NCBI RefSeq assembly: GCF_900102485.1
Contig: NZ_FNBX01000006.1
Coordinates: forward strand, 1-64,000
Direction of reading: 5' to 3'
DNA length: 64,000 nt
From: Desulfovibrio legallii
GTDB lineage: Bacteria; Desulfobacterota; Desulfovibrionia; Desulfovibrionales; Desulfovibrionaceae
The notes under the pieces were generated by a model. The model was given only the letters and a program-made list of their open reading frames with translations. It was not told the DNA's origin and did not search any database. Both the position numbers and the translations under genes were made by a program. Shown here piece after piece: positions 1 through 8,689 of the stretch; within the stretch, counting starts at the first letter, position 1; every line of letters starts with the position of its first letter.

Positions 1-254
1 GTGAGGGCTTCCTGGATAACTTCATATTTGAGTTGCGTTTCGGCATACATCTTTTTCAGGCGGGCATTTTCCTTCTCCAGCTCTTTCATCCGAGCCATGA
101 GCGAAACATCCATGCCGCCATATTTTGCCCGCCATTTATAAAACGTGGCGCTGCTTATGCCGTGTTCGCGGCAAAGCTCGGTCACGGGGATCCCATTCTC
201 GGCCTGCCTCAAAATTCCCAAAATCTGGCTGTCGGAAAATCTGGACGCTTTCAT
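1..254 (-). CDS. IS3-family transposase OrfA, partial (cut by window edge)
   Basis: The reverse strand from 254 reads a helix-turn-helix OrfA of the IS3 family: an N-terminal DNA-binding part with LCREHGISSATFYKWRAKYG, then a leucine-zipper-like coiled coil (MARMKELEKENARLKKMY). About 84 residues are visible, close to the usual OrfA length of 85-100, so only the last residues and OrfB lie beyond the left edge. OrfA binds the element ends and is joined to the DDE enzyme OrfB by frameshifting in this family. The short sequence TGACCCGAAC (reverse strand, ending at 275) just upstream of the start looks like the outer end of the element. It abuts a truncated DUF2207 gene, so this copy probably inserted there. 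Confidence 0.85.
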   Translation of the reverse strand, partial: MKASRFSDSQILGILRQAENGIPVTELCREHGISSATFYKWRAKYGGMDVSLMARMKELEKENARLKKMYAETQLKYEVIQEAL

Positions 255-275
255 GTAAAATCTCCGTTCGGGTCA

Positions 276-1143
276 GTATCGGAAATTCTACCCATAAACG
301 CTACTTCTTTTTGGGAGGATTACCCTGCGCGATATCTTCACCTCCGCCGCATCTAACCTGCGGAGTAATTACGGGCGTGCATGGTCACAGAACAGTCTTG
401 TTGTCATGCTGGGCTGGTTTGTTGTGCTGCCTCTGGCCCTGTCCATCAGCTTTGCCAGCAGGGACGCCAGTTCTTTCTTTACGGAGTACCCTGACCTGCC
501 ATCCTGGCTCATGCTTTTTATTGCCTGCGAACTCTTCTGCGCCCTGGCAGCATTGCCGCAAATTATGCTCCGGTTGACAGGCAGCTGGTTTGCCTGTGCC
601 GCAGGTGTGATTTTCCCCCTGTCACTGGTGGCCGTTGCGTATTCAGAGGATTTTTTTGACGCCCCGGACTGGATACTCCCGACCATAATGCTGATATTGG
701 CCTATGTTTTTAGCCTGATTATGAAAGCGCCTTCCAGACCATGCCGCCAGGCGCTCGACGAAATAGAAGGCTTGGCCCTGTACATGCGCACGGCGGAAAA
801 AGATCGCCTTGAAATATTTAATAAAGAAGACAACTGTCCCCAGGATACCCCAGAGGTTTTCAAACGGCTTCTGCCCTACGCTCTTGTATTGGGACTTGAA
901 AAAACATGGTGCAACCGCTTTGCCAGCCAGATTGCCGCAGGGCTTCTGAGAGACTGCGGCATTGATGAAGAGCTTGTTTCTACTAGCGCTGGATGGAACC
1001 TGTTTGCTCAAGGGTTGGCCAGTGCTGCTGTGGCTTCTGCCGCGCAACAGGCAAGCTCATCTTCGTCCACCAGTGCTTTCGGCGATGGAGGCGGCGGCGG
1101 TTCTGGAAGCGGCAGTGGCGGCGGAGGTGGTGGCGGGCTCTAG
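276..1143 (+). pseudogene. 3' fragment of a YciQ/DUF2207 membrane protein, truncated by IS insertion
   Basis: The frame is open from 298 to the stop at 1141-1143; the first ATG is at 406. The visible part has two hydrophobic segments (about residues 1-20 and 65-100 counted from 406), then the C-terminal module typical of DUF2207/YciQ proteins: ALDEIEGLALYMRTAEKDRL, then LLPYALVLGLEK, then a Ser-rich stretch and a Gly-rich tail. Full-length family members are about 600 residues with an exported N-terminal domain; here only the last ~280 remain, because the upstream sequence is the end of an IS3 element at about 275. In-frame codons continue upstream of 406 without a good ribosome site, which fits a truncated gene better than a new start. 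Function of the family is unknown. A fragment starting at 406 might still be expressed. Confidence 0.75.
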
Positions 1144-1203
1144 CTCACAAAAACTTTCTTTAATATCTTATTGTTGATAATGCATAAGCTATATGGTGAA
1201 CAA

Positions 1204-1965
1204 ATGAAAAAAATAGCATTGTTTTTTACTGTCGGAATGGTTTTCATTATGTCTGGTTTTCAGAAGCTACAGGCAGCAACAGACGATGCGGCCAAATATT
1301 CAATTAAGGATGGCATGTATCTGGTTCAGGAGGGCGTTACGCAGCCAGAAATAGAAATTTATGAACTTGATTCTACACTGGTATCCCCTGAAACTTCTAT
1401 AGCTTACTGGGCCGTTATAAAGCAGGACGCAGATGAAGGAAACTTGAAGATTATTTTCTTTTCGAAAGATAAAAAATCTGTGGCATCACTATTGCTGAAG
1501 GATGAATTCTATTGCTCAAGCATATTGCCAAGCCCTGATGGGAAAAAAGTATTACTGGATACTGGGAACCCCAGGTGGGCAGAGCGGAATTTTACATTGC
1601 TTGATCTTGATACTGGAAAATCAGAAATGTCATTTGCCACCCTGCGCGGCATGGATCCCAGATGGGTTGATGTGCATCGTTTTGTGTACACGCTTGTAGA
1701 TGTTGCTGAGAATCGTGATTTCATTGCAGGAAAAAATTTTGGCTATACTTTTTCTATTGGGTTTTATGATTCGCTGTCCTCTGGAAATACTATTCTTAAA
1801 GCCTCTGATGATACGCATGATTATTCTTTTGAAAGAATAACGGATGACGGCGGCGGAGCCATCATCACTGAAACCTGGGTTGAAAACGTCGCTGACTGGA
1901 AATCTGAAGACGAAAATAAAATCAAGAAGCGTGAAGTTGTAATAGAATTTCCGGCAGCAGGATAA
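1204..1965 (+). CDS. exported protein of unknown function
   Basis: A 253-residue protein starting at ATG 1204; an alternative in-frame start at 1171 would add residues in front of the signal peptide and is unlikely. Residues 1-24 form a signal peptide (KK, hydrophobic core, LQA before ATDD). No lipobox, membrane segment or cysteine motif is seen in the mature part. The middle has alternating short beta-like stretches with repeated D/N-G turns and 'LLDLDTGK', 'RWVDVHRFVYTL', which resembles a WD40/TolB-like beta-propeller blade style; this is only an impression. The gene is more AT-rich than the core genes of the window and sits in the accessory patch between IS remnants, so it may be acquired. 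A strong hairpin follows the stop. Confidence 0.7.
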   Translation: MKKIALFFTVGMVFIMSGFQKLQAATDDAAKYSIKDGMYLVQEGVTQPEIEIYELDSTLVSPETSIAYWAVIKQDADEGNLKIIFFSKDKKSVASLLLKDEFYCSSILPSPDGKKVLLDTGNPRWAERNFTLLDLDTGKSEMSFATLRGMDPRWVDVHRFVYTLVDVAENRDFIAGKNFGYTFSIGFYDSLSSGNTILKASDDTHDYSFERITDDGGGAIITETWVENVADWKSEDENKIKKREVVIEFPAAG

Positions 1966-1970
1966 TTAAA

Positions 1971-1989
1971 CCCCCGGCTTTGCCGGGGG
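1971..1989. terminator. hairpin between convergent genes, probable terminator
   Basis: Perfect 8-bp stem CCCCCGGC / GCCGGGGG with a 3-nt TTT loop, 5 nt after the stop of the 1204-1965 gene. It is followed by GATTG on the plus strand and by TTTAATTA on the minus strand, so it may serve either gene of this convergent pair. Confidence 0.6.
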
Positions 1990-2061
1990 GATTGCCGGCA
2001 CGGCGAGGTGGGGCGGCTTTCTGTTTTCAATCCCACCCCGCCTGTGCAGCGCGTCAGGGGA

Positions 2062-2715
2062 TTACAGGTCGCCCAATGTTTTCAGTGTGGCGTACACAAT
2101 CACCAACATGTCATCTTTCTTGTTTATCTGCATTGTGTAAATGATTTCGTCAGACGCTGTGGCCATTGCCGCGTCGGCATCCTTGGTCTTTTTGTATTCG
2201 CTGGTCATTGTTTCAAAGTTGTCCTGACCGCAAAACATGATCTGTATGCTGCCCGCATCCTGCCCGGCATATGTGTCCAGTTCGTCAGTTGTTATGTCGT
2301 CAAGCGCGCTTTTGTCCTTGCCCGCGGCAGCCTCCTTGGCCAGAAACATTTCGGAAGACTTGGAGCCGTCACTGCGAACGATGACGAAAGGCGCGTACAA
2401 TCTTTCGTCCATTTCTTTCAAAAACGCAGCAACAAGGGGAATTGTGAGGTCTTTTGTGGTCATGGCCACAGTGACCACCTCGTTATCCTTGAAGGTGAGC
2501 AGCGTATTCCACCGGGCATCTTCCCATTTGAACTGGGCAAGCATTTCATTTTTGCCAGTAGGTTTTGCGCCCATTTTTTTGGCATCTGCCGGGCTCATGC
2601 CCATGGTAAAGAAATCAAGGCCGCTCTGCTGGTCGCCAGGGTCGCCCTGAGCCAGAGCCACAGAAGCGCCGAGGCAGAGGCAAAGAGCTAAAAATCCGCA
2701 TAGCAACAGTCTCAT
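2062..2715 (-). CDS. exported protein of unknown function
   Basis: A 217-residue protein. The start at 2715 is chosen because GGAG lies 7-10 nt upstream and the protein then begins with a clean signal peptide (MRLLLCGFLALCLCLGASVA, cleaved before QGD); a start at 2763 is possible but puts 16 polar residues in front. The mature part has no membrane segment and one cysteine. It is rich in Asp, Lys and Met, and reads like a small periplasmic alpha/beta protein (NTLLTFKDNEVVTVAMTTK, then an amphipathic segment). No family recognised. It is convergent with the preceding exported protein and lies in the accessory patch. Confidence 0.7.
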   Translation of the reverse strand: MRLLLCGFLALCLCLGASVALAQGDPGDQQSGLDFFTMGMSPADAKKMGAKPTGKNEMLAQFKWEDARWNTLLTFKDNEVVTVAMTTKDLTIPLVAAFLKEMDERLYAPFVIVRSDGSKSSEMFLAKEAAAGKDKSALDDITTDELDTYAGQDAGSIQIMFCGQDNFETMTSEYKKTKDADAAMATASDEIIYTMQINKKDDMLVIVYATLKTLGDL

Positions 2716-2812
2716 GCTTCGCTCCGTTGTAGTTGATTGTTTTGCGAGTACATTCTTCTTCATTCAAGCATGGAACATGCCATAAAGAAGTGCTCCCCCC
2801 AATTGGGACGGT

Positions 2813-3050
2813 ATGACAGCTACTCATTCAACAAAGGAGAGCGCCTATGTCCAAGAGAAAAAGCATGCCCCGGCGTTCAAGGCCAGGGTGGCTTTGAACG
2901 CCCTTTCCGGCGAGAAAACCGTTGCCAAACGCAGCGCCGGGTTCGGCGTCCATCAGACGCTGATCCATAAGTGGGTGAAGCAGCTCAAGGAGTCGGCAGC
3001 GGGCATCTTTGCCGGTGAAATCAAGGCCGAAGAGGCCAGGAGGAAAACCA
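2813..3050 (+). pseudogene. degraded IS3-family orfA, 5' part only
   Basis: The reading frame carries the recognisable N-terminal half of an IS3-type OrfA: KKHAPAFKARVALNALSGEK, TVAKRSAGFGVHQTLIHKWV and KQLKESAAGIF. The normal start (ATG TCC AAG AGA AAA at 2847) is in another frame from this body, so one indel has occurred near residue 5. Similarity ends at about 3050, after an EIKAEEA-like segment, and the rest of orfA and the start of orfB are missing. A piece of an IS3-type orfB appears at about 4225-4680, after the gene at 3157-4146. Confidence 0.75.
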
Positions 3051-3156
3051 ACTCCAGGTACTTCATGTCCAAGTCGGCCAGCTTACTGTGGAACACGATT
3101 TTTCAGGGCATTGCAACTTTGAAATGTTTTAATTAAAGACTGTTATGGAGTAAAAA

Positions 3157-4146
3157 GTGAAAAAATATTGTGATGTTCGTCTAAAGCCCTGGCTGGCGGC
3201 TTTTGTATTTTTTTGTCTGGCGGTGTCGCATACTTCTTTTGCCTGTGCAGAAAAGCAGAGTTTTTATTCTTTCAGCGCCGACGTGCCCAAGGGTTGGAAG
3301 GTTGCGGAAGAAGGCAGGCTGGTCATGTTCAGCGATGCCAGGGAGCAATGCACTTTTTCCGTGCTGGAAGTGCCACTGTTCAACGGCGATCTGGCTTTTC
3401 TTATGGCAGAGCAGGCCCGGACAACGAATGTTGCTGCAATGAAAGCTGTGGACAAAAATCTGGGAATGATTTTCGCCAGTGAGCAATCCAGAAGTTGGGG
3501 CATTGTGCCTGGGGACGTTTTTGTGTTTATTGATGTTGCCAAGGCTTGCAGCAACCTTGAGGCGCAGCTCAAAAGCCTGCACGCCGAGCAAGGCGGGCAG
3601 AACCCAAGGGCTCTTGCCAAGGCTTTTGAAGCGCTGGCCCGCCCGGAAGTTATGGGCTGGCTTGCGAAAGGGCGGCTTCCTGCCGGAGCCCTTGCTGTGC
3701 CCGTGCCGCCTGACCCGGAAACCATTGGAGCGCCGTTACCCGCCCTTCAAGACCTCGGCGGTGCGGAGCCTCCCTTTATGGCTGTTGAAGCCAAAGGCGC
3801 ACTGCCGGAAGGATGGTCAAAGTCTGAACAAGGCTTGTGGACCGTATTCAGCCGTGATGGCGGCAAACAGTGGCTGGCAGTGCGCATATACGCTTTTGAC
3901 AGCAACAAGGTGTCGGACGAAAACATGAAGGCGTATGATGATTTTGCCGTCAGTATAGCCAGGAGCCTGGGCGGCATCAACATCATGACCGGGGGCGGCA
4001 TGACCTCGTTCGCCTCCGCCAGGGGCTACACAGGCAGTGCGGAACTGGGCGAAAACTGCGTTACTGTGCGGCTTTCCTCCGTAACAGACCCCGACGCCTT
4101 CTCTGACCTTGTAACCAGCGTATTTCAGGGGAAGCTGGAAGAATAA
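3157..4146 (+). CDS. exported protein of unknown function with an internal duplication
   Basis: A 329-residue protein with a GTG start at 3157 supported by GGAG 7 nt upstream. Residues 1-31 look like a signal peptide (KPWLAAFVFFCLAVSH, cleavage near CAE). The mature protein contains two related modules. The first (about residues 36-125) starts with SADVPKGWKVAEEGRLVMFS. The second (about 213-325) starts with GALPEGWSKSEQGLWTVFSR. Both continue into a beta-like strand and a helix that ends in the 'M..VD' / 'MKAYDDF' region. A Pro/Ala-rich linker with several PP pairs joins them. This suggests a duplicated periplasmic or surface domain. No known family is recognised. The gene lies between the remnants of an IS3 orfA and orfB. 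Confidence 0.75.
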   Translation: MKKYCDVRLKPWLAAFVFFCLAVSHTSFACAEKQSFYSFSADVPKGWKVAEEGRLVMFSDAREQCTFSVLEVPLFNGDLAFLMAEQARTTNVAAMKAVDKNLGMIFASEQSRSWGIVPGDVFVFIDVAKACSNLEAQLKSLHAEQGGQNPRALAKAFEALARPEVMGWLAKGRLPAGALAVPVPPDPETIGAPLPALQDLGGAEPPFMAVEAKGALPEGWSKSEQGLWTVFSRDGGKQWLAVRIYAFDSNKVSDENMKAYDDFAVSIARSLGGINIMTGGGMTSFASARGYTGSAELGENCVTVRLSSVTDPDAFSDLVTSVFQGKLEE

Positions 4147-4219
4147 ACTGGCTTGCATCTGGTGCCGACAAACAGGGCATGCCGCCGCAGAGGTGGTTTC
4201 GGAAAACTGGACCGGGGGG

Positions 4220-4735
4220 TAAGGTCAGTGGTGATTATGGATTGGCACAGCCGGGCAGTACTCGCCTGGCGTTTTGTCAAACGCCATGATGCGGATTTCT
4301 GAGTAGCCACCCTGGAGGAGGCAATGGACCGCTACGGCGTGCCGGAGATATGCAACGCTGACCAAGACGCAGTTTACGAGCTATGAGGTTACACGAGCGC
4401 TCAGAGAGGCCGGAGTACGCATTTCAACGGATGGTCAGGCCGCTGGGTAGCCAATGTGATGATCGAACGTCTTTGGCGTTCGCTGAAGTACGAATGCGTG
4501 TATTTGCAGGAGATCGGGACAGGGGGGAGCTTCGCCGGATATTGTCCTGATGGTTTGAGTTTTACAACAAGCGGCGCCCGCACAAGGCCTTTGACGGCAG
4601 AAAGCCGATGGAGATATATCAAACAGGGCAGGTCAGAGGTACCCCCCTCTGGCTTGCCCCAGAACGGCAGCGTAGACCACGGAACTGTCCACCTTAATTT
4701 TGCCGCAATTTTGCCGCAATTTTGCCGCTGACTGG
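4220..4735 (+). pseudogene. degraded IS3-family orfB (DDE transposase), 3' part
   Basis: Across several frames one can read the end of an IS3-type OrfB: MDWHSRAVLAWRF, then EEAMDRYGVPEICNADQ (the second D of the DDE core region), then VMIERLWRSLKYECVYLQE (the glutamate block), then FYNKRRPHKAFDGRKPMEIY. Stops and frameshifts interrupt it at about 4288, 4382 and 4550. It is therefore inactive. It pairs in order with the orfA piece at 2813-3050, with the middle of the element replaced by the 3157-4146 gene. A tandem 11-bp repeat follows at its end. Confidence 0.8.
4696..4728 (+). repeat. three tandem copies of an 11-bp unit
   Basis: AATTTTGCCGC occurs three times in a row with no change, at the downstream border of the orfB remnant. 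It may mark the decayed end of the element. Confidence 0.9.
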
Positions 4736-4893
4736 TCCGAAGAAGTGAACCCATCTCTGTAATGGACATGGCGCGAGGCAACGGCTATGGTGCGGGGTGC
4801 CCGATCAGGGAGGACGTTTGCGCTTCCTGGTGGCCGCGAGGGGAGGGCAAACCCGGAAGACTGGAACCCGATCGTTCTGGTGGTAGCCAACAG

Positions 4894-4927
4894 AAAAAGC
4901 CCTCACAGTGTTTAACCGTAAGGGCTT
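4894..4927 (-). terminator. intrinsic terminator of tRNA-Lys
   Basis: On the minus strand AAGCCCT (4927-4921) pairs with AGGGCTT (4903-4897) and is followed by a run of T's (A's at 4894-4898 on the plus strand). It lies 9 nt past the CCA end of the tRNA. Confidence 0.75.
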
Positions 4928-4935
4928 GATTTCTT

Positions 4936-5011
<76 letters not shown>

Positions 5012-5038
5012 GTGCAACGTGAAAAGGGATTTACTCGC

Positions 5039-7012
5039 ATGGGCTGTCTCTGTCAAGCGAAAAGGAAAAAAAATTTGTTGCAACGGTCTGCTGTGCGGCC
5101 GTGCGGGCCGGGTTTCACGGCCCGCACGGCGGTCCCCTTTGCGGGGCATGGAAGGGTATGGGCCGCGTGCTGGCTGGCCGCGGCCGTGGTGGCGCTCTGC
5201 GTTCTCTGCTGGCCGGGTGCGGCCCGCGCCGCCGCTTTGCGGCATCATCTGGAGGCGGCCCGCGACGGCAGCAATCTGGTGCTGGCCCTGCGCCTGAGCA
5301 TTCCAGAGGGCTTCCACGCCTACAGCCATGAGCCGGGCGACGCCGGGCGGCCCACGGTGCTGGCGCTGGAACCCGAAGGTGGGCCCGCCGCGCCGGTCTG
5401 GTATCCTGCTGGCGCTGTGCAGCGCGATTATTACGACCCCTCGGTCACGGTTTCCGTTTATGAAGGAGAGACCTTCCTTTTTGCGCGGCTGCCGGTGGAG
5501 GCGGCGGGCAAGCCCTATTCGGGCAGCCTGAGCATGCTGCTGTGCTCCCCGCGTCAGTGCCTGCCTGTGGACGAAACCCTGCAGGGCGCGCTGCCTGCGG
5601 ATCCGCCCCTCCTGGAAGCCCAACCCTGGGCCGGCGCGTGGCGGCAAATCAGCGCCCAACCGCCGGAGCCGCAGGGCGCGCCCGGCGAAGCGGCGCACGA
5701 GGGCGACGCGGTTTCAGGGCCTGGCGTTGGCGGCGAGAGCGGCGCGGCCGCAGAGGCGGCCCTGCCGCCGCCTGAGGGTTTTGATCTGAGCCTTACGCCG
5801 CGCTACCTGGACGCCAGCCTGGAAATTTCAGGCCTGGGCAAGGCCCTGCTCTTCGGCCTGCTGGCGGGGCTGTTGCTCAACATTATGCCCTGCGTGCTGC
5901 CCGTGCTGACCTTCAAGGTGAGCGGGCTGCTGCTCATGGGCGGCGGCGGGAAGGAGGGGCTGCGCCGTTTTCGGCAGCACAACATCTGCTTTGCGGCCGG
6001 GGTGCTGACCCTGTTCAGCGCGCTGGCCCTGGTGCTGGGGCTGGCGGATCTCATGTGGGGGCAGCTCTACCAGAATCAGACCGTGCTCATGGTCATGCTG
6101 CTGCTGGTATTTCTCATGGGGCTTTCCATGCTGGGGGTCTTTACCTTGCCGGTCATCGACCTCAAGGCCGGGGCGCAGGCCAAAAATCCCTGCCTCCAGG
6201 CCTATGCCAGCGGGCTGGTCTCCACCTTTCTGGCCACGCCCTGCAGCGGCCCCTTGCTGGGCGGCGTGCTGGGCTGGGCCTTTACCCAGCCGCTCATGGT
6301 GGTTGTGGTGGTTTTCTGGTCCGTGGGGCTGGGCATGGCCCTGCCGTATGTACTGTTCAGCATCTGGCCGAATCTGGCCCGCATTCTGCCCAAGCCGGGG
6401 GCCTGGATGCGGGTTTTTGAGCGCATGGTGGGCTTTCTGCTGCTGGGCACGGCTCTCTATCTGCTGTCCATCCTGCCGGTGGAGCGGCACATGCAGGTCT
6501 TGAGCATGCTCCTGCTGGTGGCGCTCTGCGCCTGGTTGTGGGGGCAGTTTTGCGGCATGGAGGCGCCGCCCCTGCGGCGGCGGCTGGTGGGCGCGTTGGG
6601 CGGGGTTTTGTTGGCGACGGCCGTGGTGCTGGTGCTGCGCCCCGTGGCCCCGCTGCCCCAGTGGCGAAACTTCAGCCCGGAGGTGTTCAACGCCGCGCTG
6701 GGGCAGAAGCCGCTGCTTCTGGAATTTACGGCGGATTGGTGCCCCAATTGCAAATTCATGGAAGCCACGGTACTTACTGACGAACGCATGCGCGGCCTGC
6801 AGGCCCGCTATGGGCTTGAACTGGTGCGCGTGGATCTGACCCGGGCCGACGCCTATGCCGTGCGCCTGCTGGAAGCCCTGGGCAGCAAGAGCATCCCGCT
6901 CACCGCGCTGTTTCCCTCCGGAGAAGGCGCTTCGCGCCCGCTGGTGCTGCGCGACGTGTATGGCGCGCGGACGCTGGAATCGGCCTTGAAGCGAGCTTTC
7001 GGCGGCGGTTAA
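5039..7012 (+). CDS. dsbD: DsbD-type thiol:disulfide interchange protein
   Basis: A 657-residue inner-membrane protein that passes electrons from cytoplasmic thioredoxin to periplasmic thiol proteins. Domain order: a signal/anchor segment (about residues 42-66), a periplasmic alpha domain of the DsbD N-terminal type with the cysteine pair in LLCSPRQCLP (about 167-176), eight membrane segments of the central domain (about 270-510) with the redox cysteines in NIMPCVLPVLTF and LATPCSGPLLGG, and a C-terminal thioredoxin domain with FTADWCPNCKFME. All three cysteine pairs are present. The start at 5039 has AAGGGA about 10 nt upstream; a GTG at 5012 touches the tRNA and is less likely. Likely role: cytochrome c maturation or periplasmic disulfide reduction. 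The Ala/Gly-rich linker (about 195-245) is longer than usual. Confidence 0.92.
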   Translation: MGCLCQAKRKKNLLQRSAVRPCGPGFTARTAVPFAGHGRVWAACWLAAAVVALCVLCWPGAARAAALRHHLEAARDGSNLVLALRLSIPEGFHAYSHEPGDAGRPTVLALEPEGGPAAPVWYPAGAVQRDYYDPSVTVSVYEGETFLFARLPVEAAGKPYSGSLSMLLCSPRQCLPVDETLQGALPADPPLLEAQPWAGAWRQISAQPPEPQGAPGEAAHEGDAVSGPGVGGESGAAAEAALPPPEGFDLSLTPRYLDASLEISGLGKALLFGLLAGLLLNIMPCVLPVLTFKVSGLLLMGGGGKEGLRRFRQHNICFAAGVLTLFSALALVLGLADLMWGQLYQNQTVLMVMLLLVFLMGLSMLGVFTLPVIDLKAGAQAKNPCLQAYASGLVSTFLATPCSGPLLGGVLGWAFTQPLMVVVVVFWSVGLGMALPYVLFSIWPNLARILPKPGAWMRVFERMVGFLLLGTALYLLSILPVERHMQVLSMLLLVALCAWLWGQFCGMEAPPLRRRLVGALGGVLLATAVVLVLRPVAPLPQWRNFSPEVFNAALGQKPLLLEFTADWCPNCKFMEATVLTDERMRGLQARYGLELVRVDLTRADAYAVRLLEALGSKSIPLTALFPSGEGASRPLVLRDVYGARTLESALKRAFGGG

Positions 7013-7206
7013 CGCGCCGCGGCGCGGCGGCTTCGGCGCGGGGGCGGGCCGTTGGGGCAGGGCGTATTTTTTTATGGATTTGAGGCCTATGGTTTTTTAC
7101 GTCCGGGCCGATACAAACCAGTGTGTGCCACAGGACCTGCACGGCGGCGAACCCGCCGCGACGGCACGTCTGCAACGTGGCTTGGCGTTCTGACAAGGGA
7201 GCGGAT

Positions 7207-7683
7207 ATGGATTTGAGCCAGAAAAAACAGGAAGACGAGCTTCTGCAGCTGGTGACCTTCAGCATCGGCGAAGAAGAGTTCGGGGTGAATATCCTGAAAG
7301 TGCAGGAAATCATCCGCACTATGGAGATCACCAAGGTGCCCCGGGCTCCGGAATTTGTGGAAGGCGTCATTAACCTGCGCGGCAAGGTGATTCCGATCAT
7401 TGATCTGCGGCGGCGTTTCGGCCTTGCACCCAAGGCGCACGACAAGAATACGCGCATCATCGTGATCGAAATTAACAACATCATTGTGGGATTTGTGGTG
7501 GACGCCGTGTCGGAGGTGCTGCGCATACCGGCAAGCACGGTGGAGCCGCCGCCGCCGGTGGTGGCCGGGGTGGATTCGGACTACATCAGCGGCGTGGGAA
7601 AGTTGCAGGATCGCCTGCTCATCATGCTGGATCTGGACAAGCTGCTTTCCAACGAAGACATGGAAATGCTGGGCGGCATCTAG
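7207..7683 (+). CDS. cheW: chemotaxis coupling protein CheW
   Basis: A 158-residue single-domain CheW that links methyl-accepting receptors to CheA at the inner face of the membrane. The order of motifs fits: QLVTFSIGEEEFGVNILKVQ at the start, then VPRAPEFVEGVINLRGKVIP, IIDLRRRFGL, and LIMLDLDKLLS near the end. The start at 7207 has GGGAGC 8 nt upstream; an earlier in-frame start would add residues that are not part of the domain. It stands alone without cheA or cheB neighbours, which is common for Desulfovibrio coupling proteins. The 194-nt gap before it holds an AT-rich patch near 7065 but no clear promoter. Confidence 0.95.
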   Translation: MDLSQKKQEDELLQLVTFSIGEEEFGVNILKVQEIIRTMEITKVPRAPEFVEGVINLRGKVIPIIDLRRRFGLAPKAHDKNTRIIVIEINNIIVGFVVDAVSEVLRIPASTVEPPPPVVAGVDSDYISGVGKLQDRLLIMLDLDKLLSNEDMEMLGGI

Positions 7684-7792
7684 CCCGTGTTGCCCTTGCG
7701 CAGGCGCCTTCCCCAAGCCTGGCAAGCCGCTCACTTCGGACTTCCCTGCGCACTTTGCTGCGCTGTTGCGCGCCGGAGTGAGCGGCTTTCTT

Positions 7793-7820
7793 GCCCTTGC
7801 GAACGTATGTTCGCAAGGGC
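7793..7820. terminator. 12-bp perfect hairpin after cheW
   Basis: GCCCTTGCGAAC / GTTCGCAAGGGC with a GTAT loop, 110 nt after cheW and 68 nt before the SDR start. The plus-strand downstream sequence CATTATGCTTTT is only weakly T-rich. The sequence around it (CGCTGGACGCCCGCTTGCC after the hairpin) resembles the flank of the dispersed repeat near 8830, so this may be a diverged relative. Confidence 0.5.
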
Positions 7821-7888
7821 ATTATGCTTTTGCAGCGCGCTGGACGCCCGCTTGCCGAAGGGGTATTTTTGAAAAAAAGGAGGTTCCT

Positions 7889-8689
7889 ATGGACTGGTTG
7901 GGCTTGAAAGACGCCGTCTGCGTCGTGACCGGAGCCGCCGGCGGCATCGGCTACGGCATTGCGGAAGGTTTGGCCGCTGCAGGAGCCAAGGTAGCCGTGC
8001 TGGACATGAACGAGCAGGGCGCGAAACAGGCGGCGCAAAACCTGGCGGCGCGCAGCCAGGTTGCCACGCTGGGGCTGGGGGCGGACATTACCCGGCCGGA
8101 GCAGCTGCACGCTGTGGCGCAGACCGTGAAGGACACCCTGGGGCCCTGCGATGTGCTGGTGAACAACGCGGGCATTCTCAGCCCCGCCCACCTGCTGGAC
8201 GTGACCCCGGAACAGTGGAACAAGGTCATGAATGTGGACCTGAACGGCCTTTTGTGGTGCAGTCAGGTTTTCGGGCGGGAAATGGCGGCCCGCAAACGCG
8301 GCGCCATTGTCAACATCGCCTCCATCTCCGGGCATTTTCCGCAACCCTGGAGCGGGGCCTACAGCGCAGCCAAAAGCGCCGTCATCATGCTGACCAGACA
8401 ACTGGCGCAGGAGCTGGGCCCCGAAGGCGTGCGCTGCAACGCTGTCTGCCCCGGCATGATCAAAACGCCGATGACGGAGGCCTTTTACGCCGATCCGGCC
8501 GTAGAGCGCGGCCGGGTGAACATGACCGCCAGCCGTCGCATCGGCCTGCCGGAGGACGTGGCCAATGTGGTCGTGTTCCTGGCCAGCCCGCGGGCGGGGT
8601 ATCTTAACGGCGAAAGCGTGCTGGTGGACGGCGGCCTTTCTTCCATGATTATGGCCCTGACGCCGCGCCCCGGCTTTACGCAGGGCTAG
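7889..8689 (+). CDS. short-chain dehydrogenase/reductase (SDR), substrate unknown
   Basis: A 266-residue classical SDR. It has the NAD(P)-binding VTGAAGGIGYGIAEG near residue 15, NNAG near residue 91, the catalytic Ser in NIASISG, Tyr and Lys in AYSAAKSA, and the PG motif (CPGMIKTPMT) after the active site. The C-terminus keeps the family's ASPRAGYLNGESVLVDGGL block. An Asp at the end of strand 2 (LDMNEQG) suggests NAD(H) preference. The start at 7889 has a strong AAGGAGG 6 nt upstream. The gene stands alone, so no pathway can be read from neighbours; glucose/ribitol-dehydrogenase-like or FabG-like activity are both possible. Confidence 0.92.
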   Translation: MDWLGLKDAVCVVTGAAGGIGYGIAEGLAAAGAKVAVLDMNEQGAKQAAQNLAARSQVATLGLGADITRPEQLHAVAQTVKDTLGPCDVLVNNAGILSPAHLLDVTPEQWNKVMNVDLNGLLWCSQVFGREMAARKRGAIVNIASISGHFPQPWSGAYSAAKSAVIMLTRQLAQELGPEGVRCNAVCPGMIKTPMTEAFYADPAVERGRVNMTASRRIGLPEDVANVVVFLASPRAGYLNGESVLVDGGLSSMIMALTPRPGFTQG

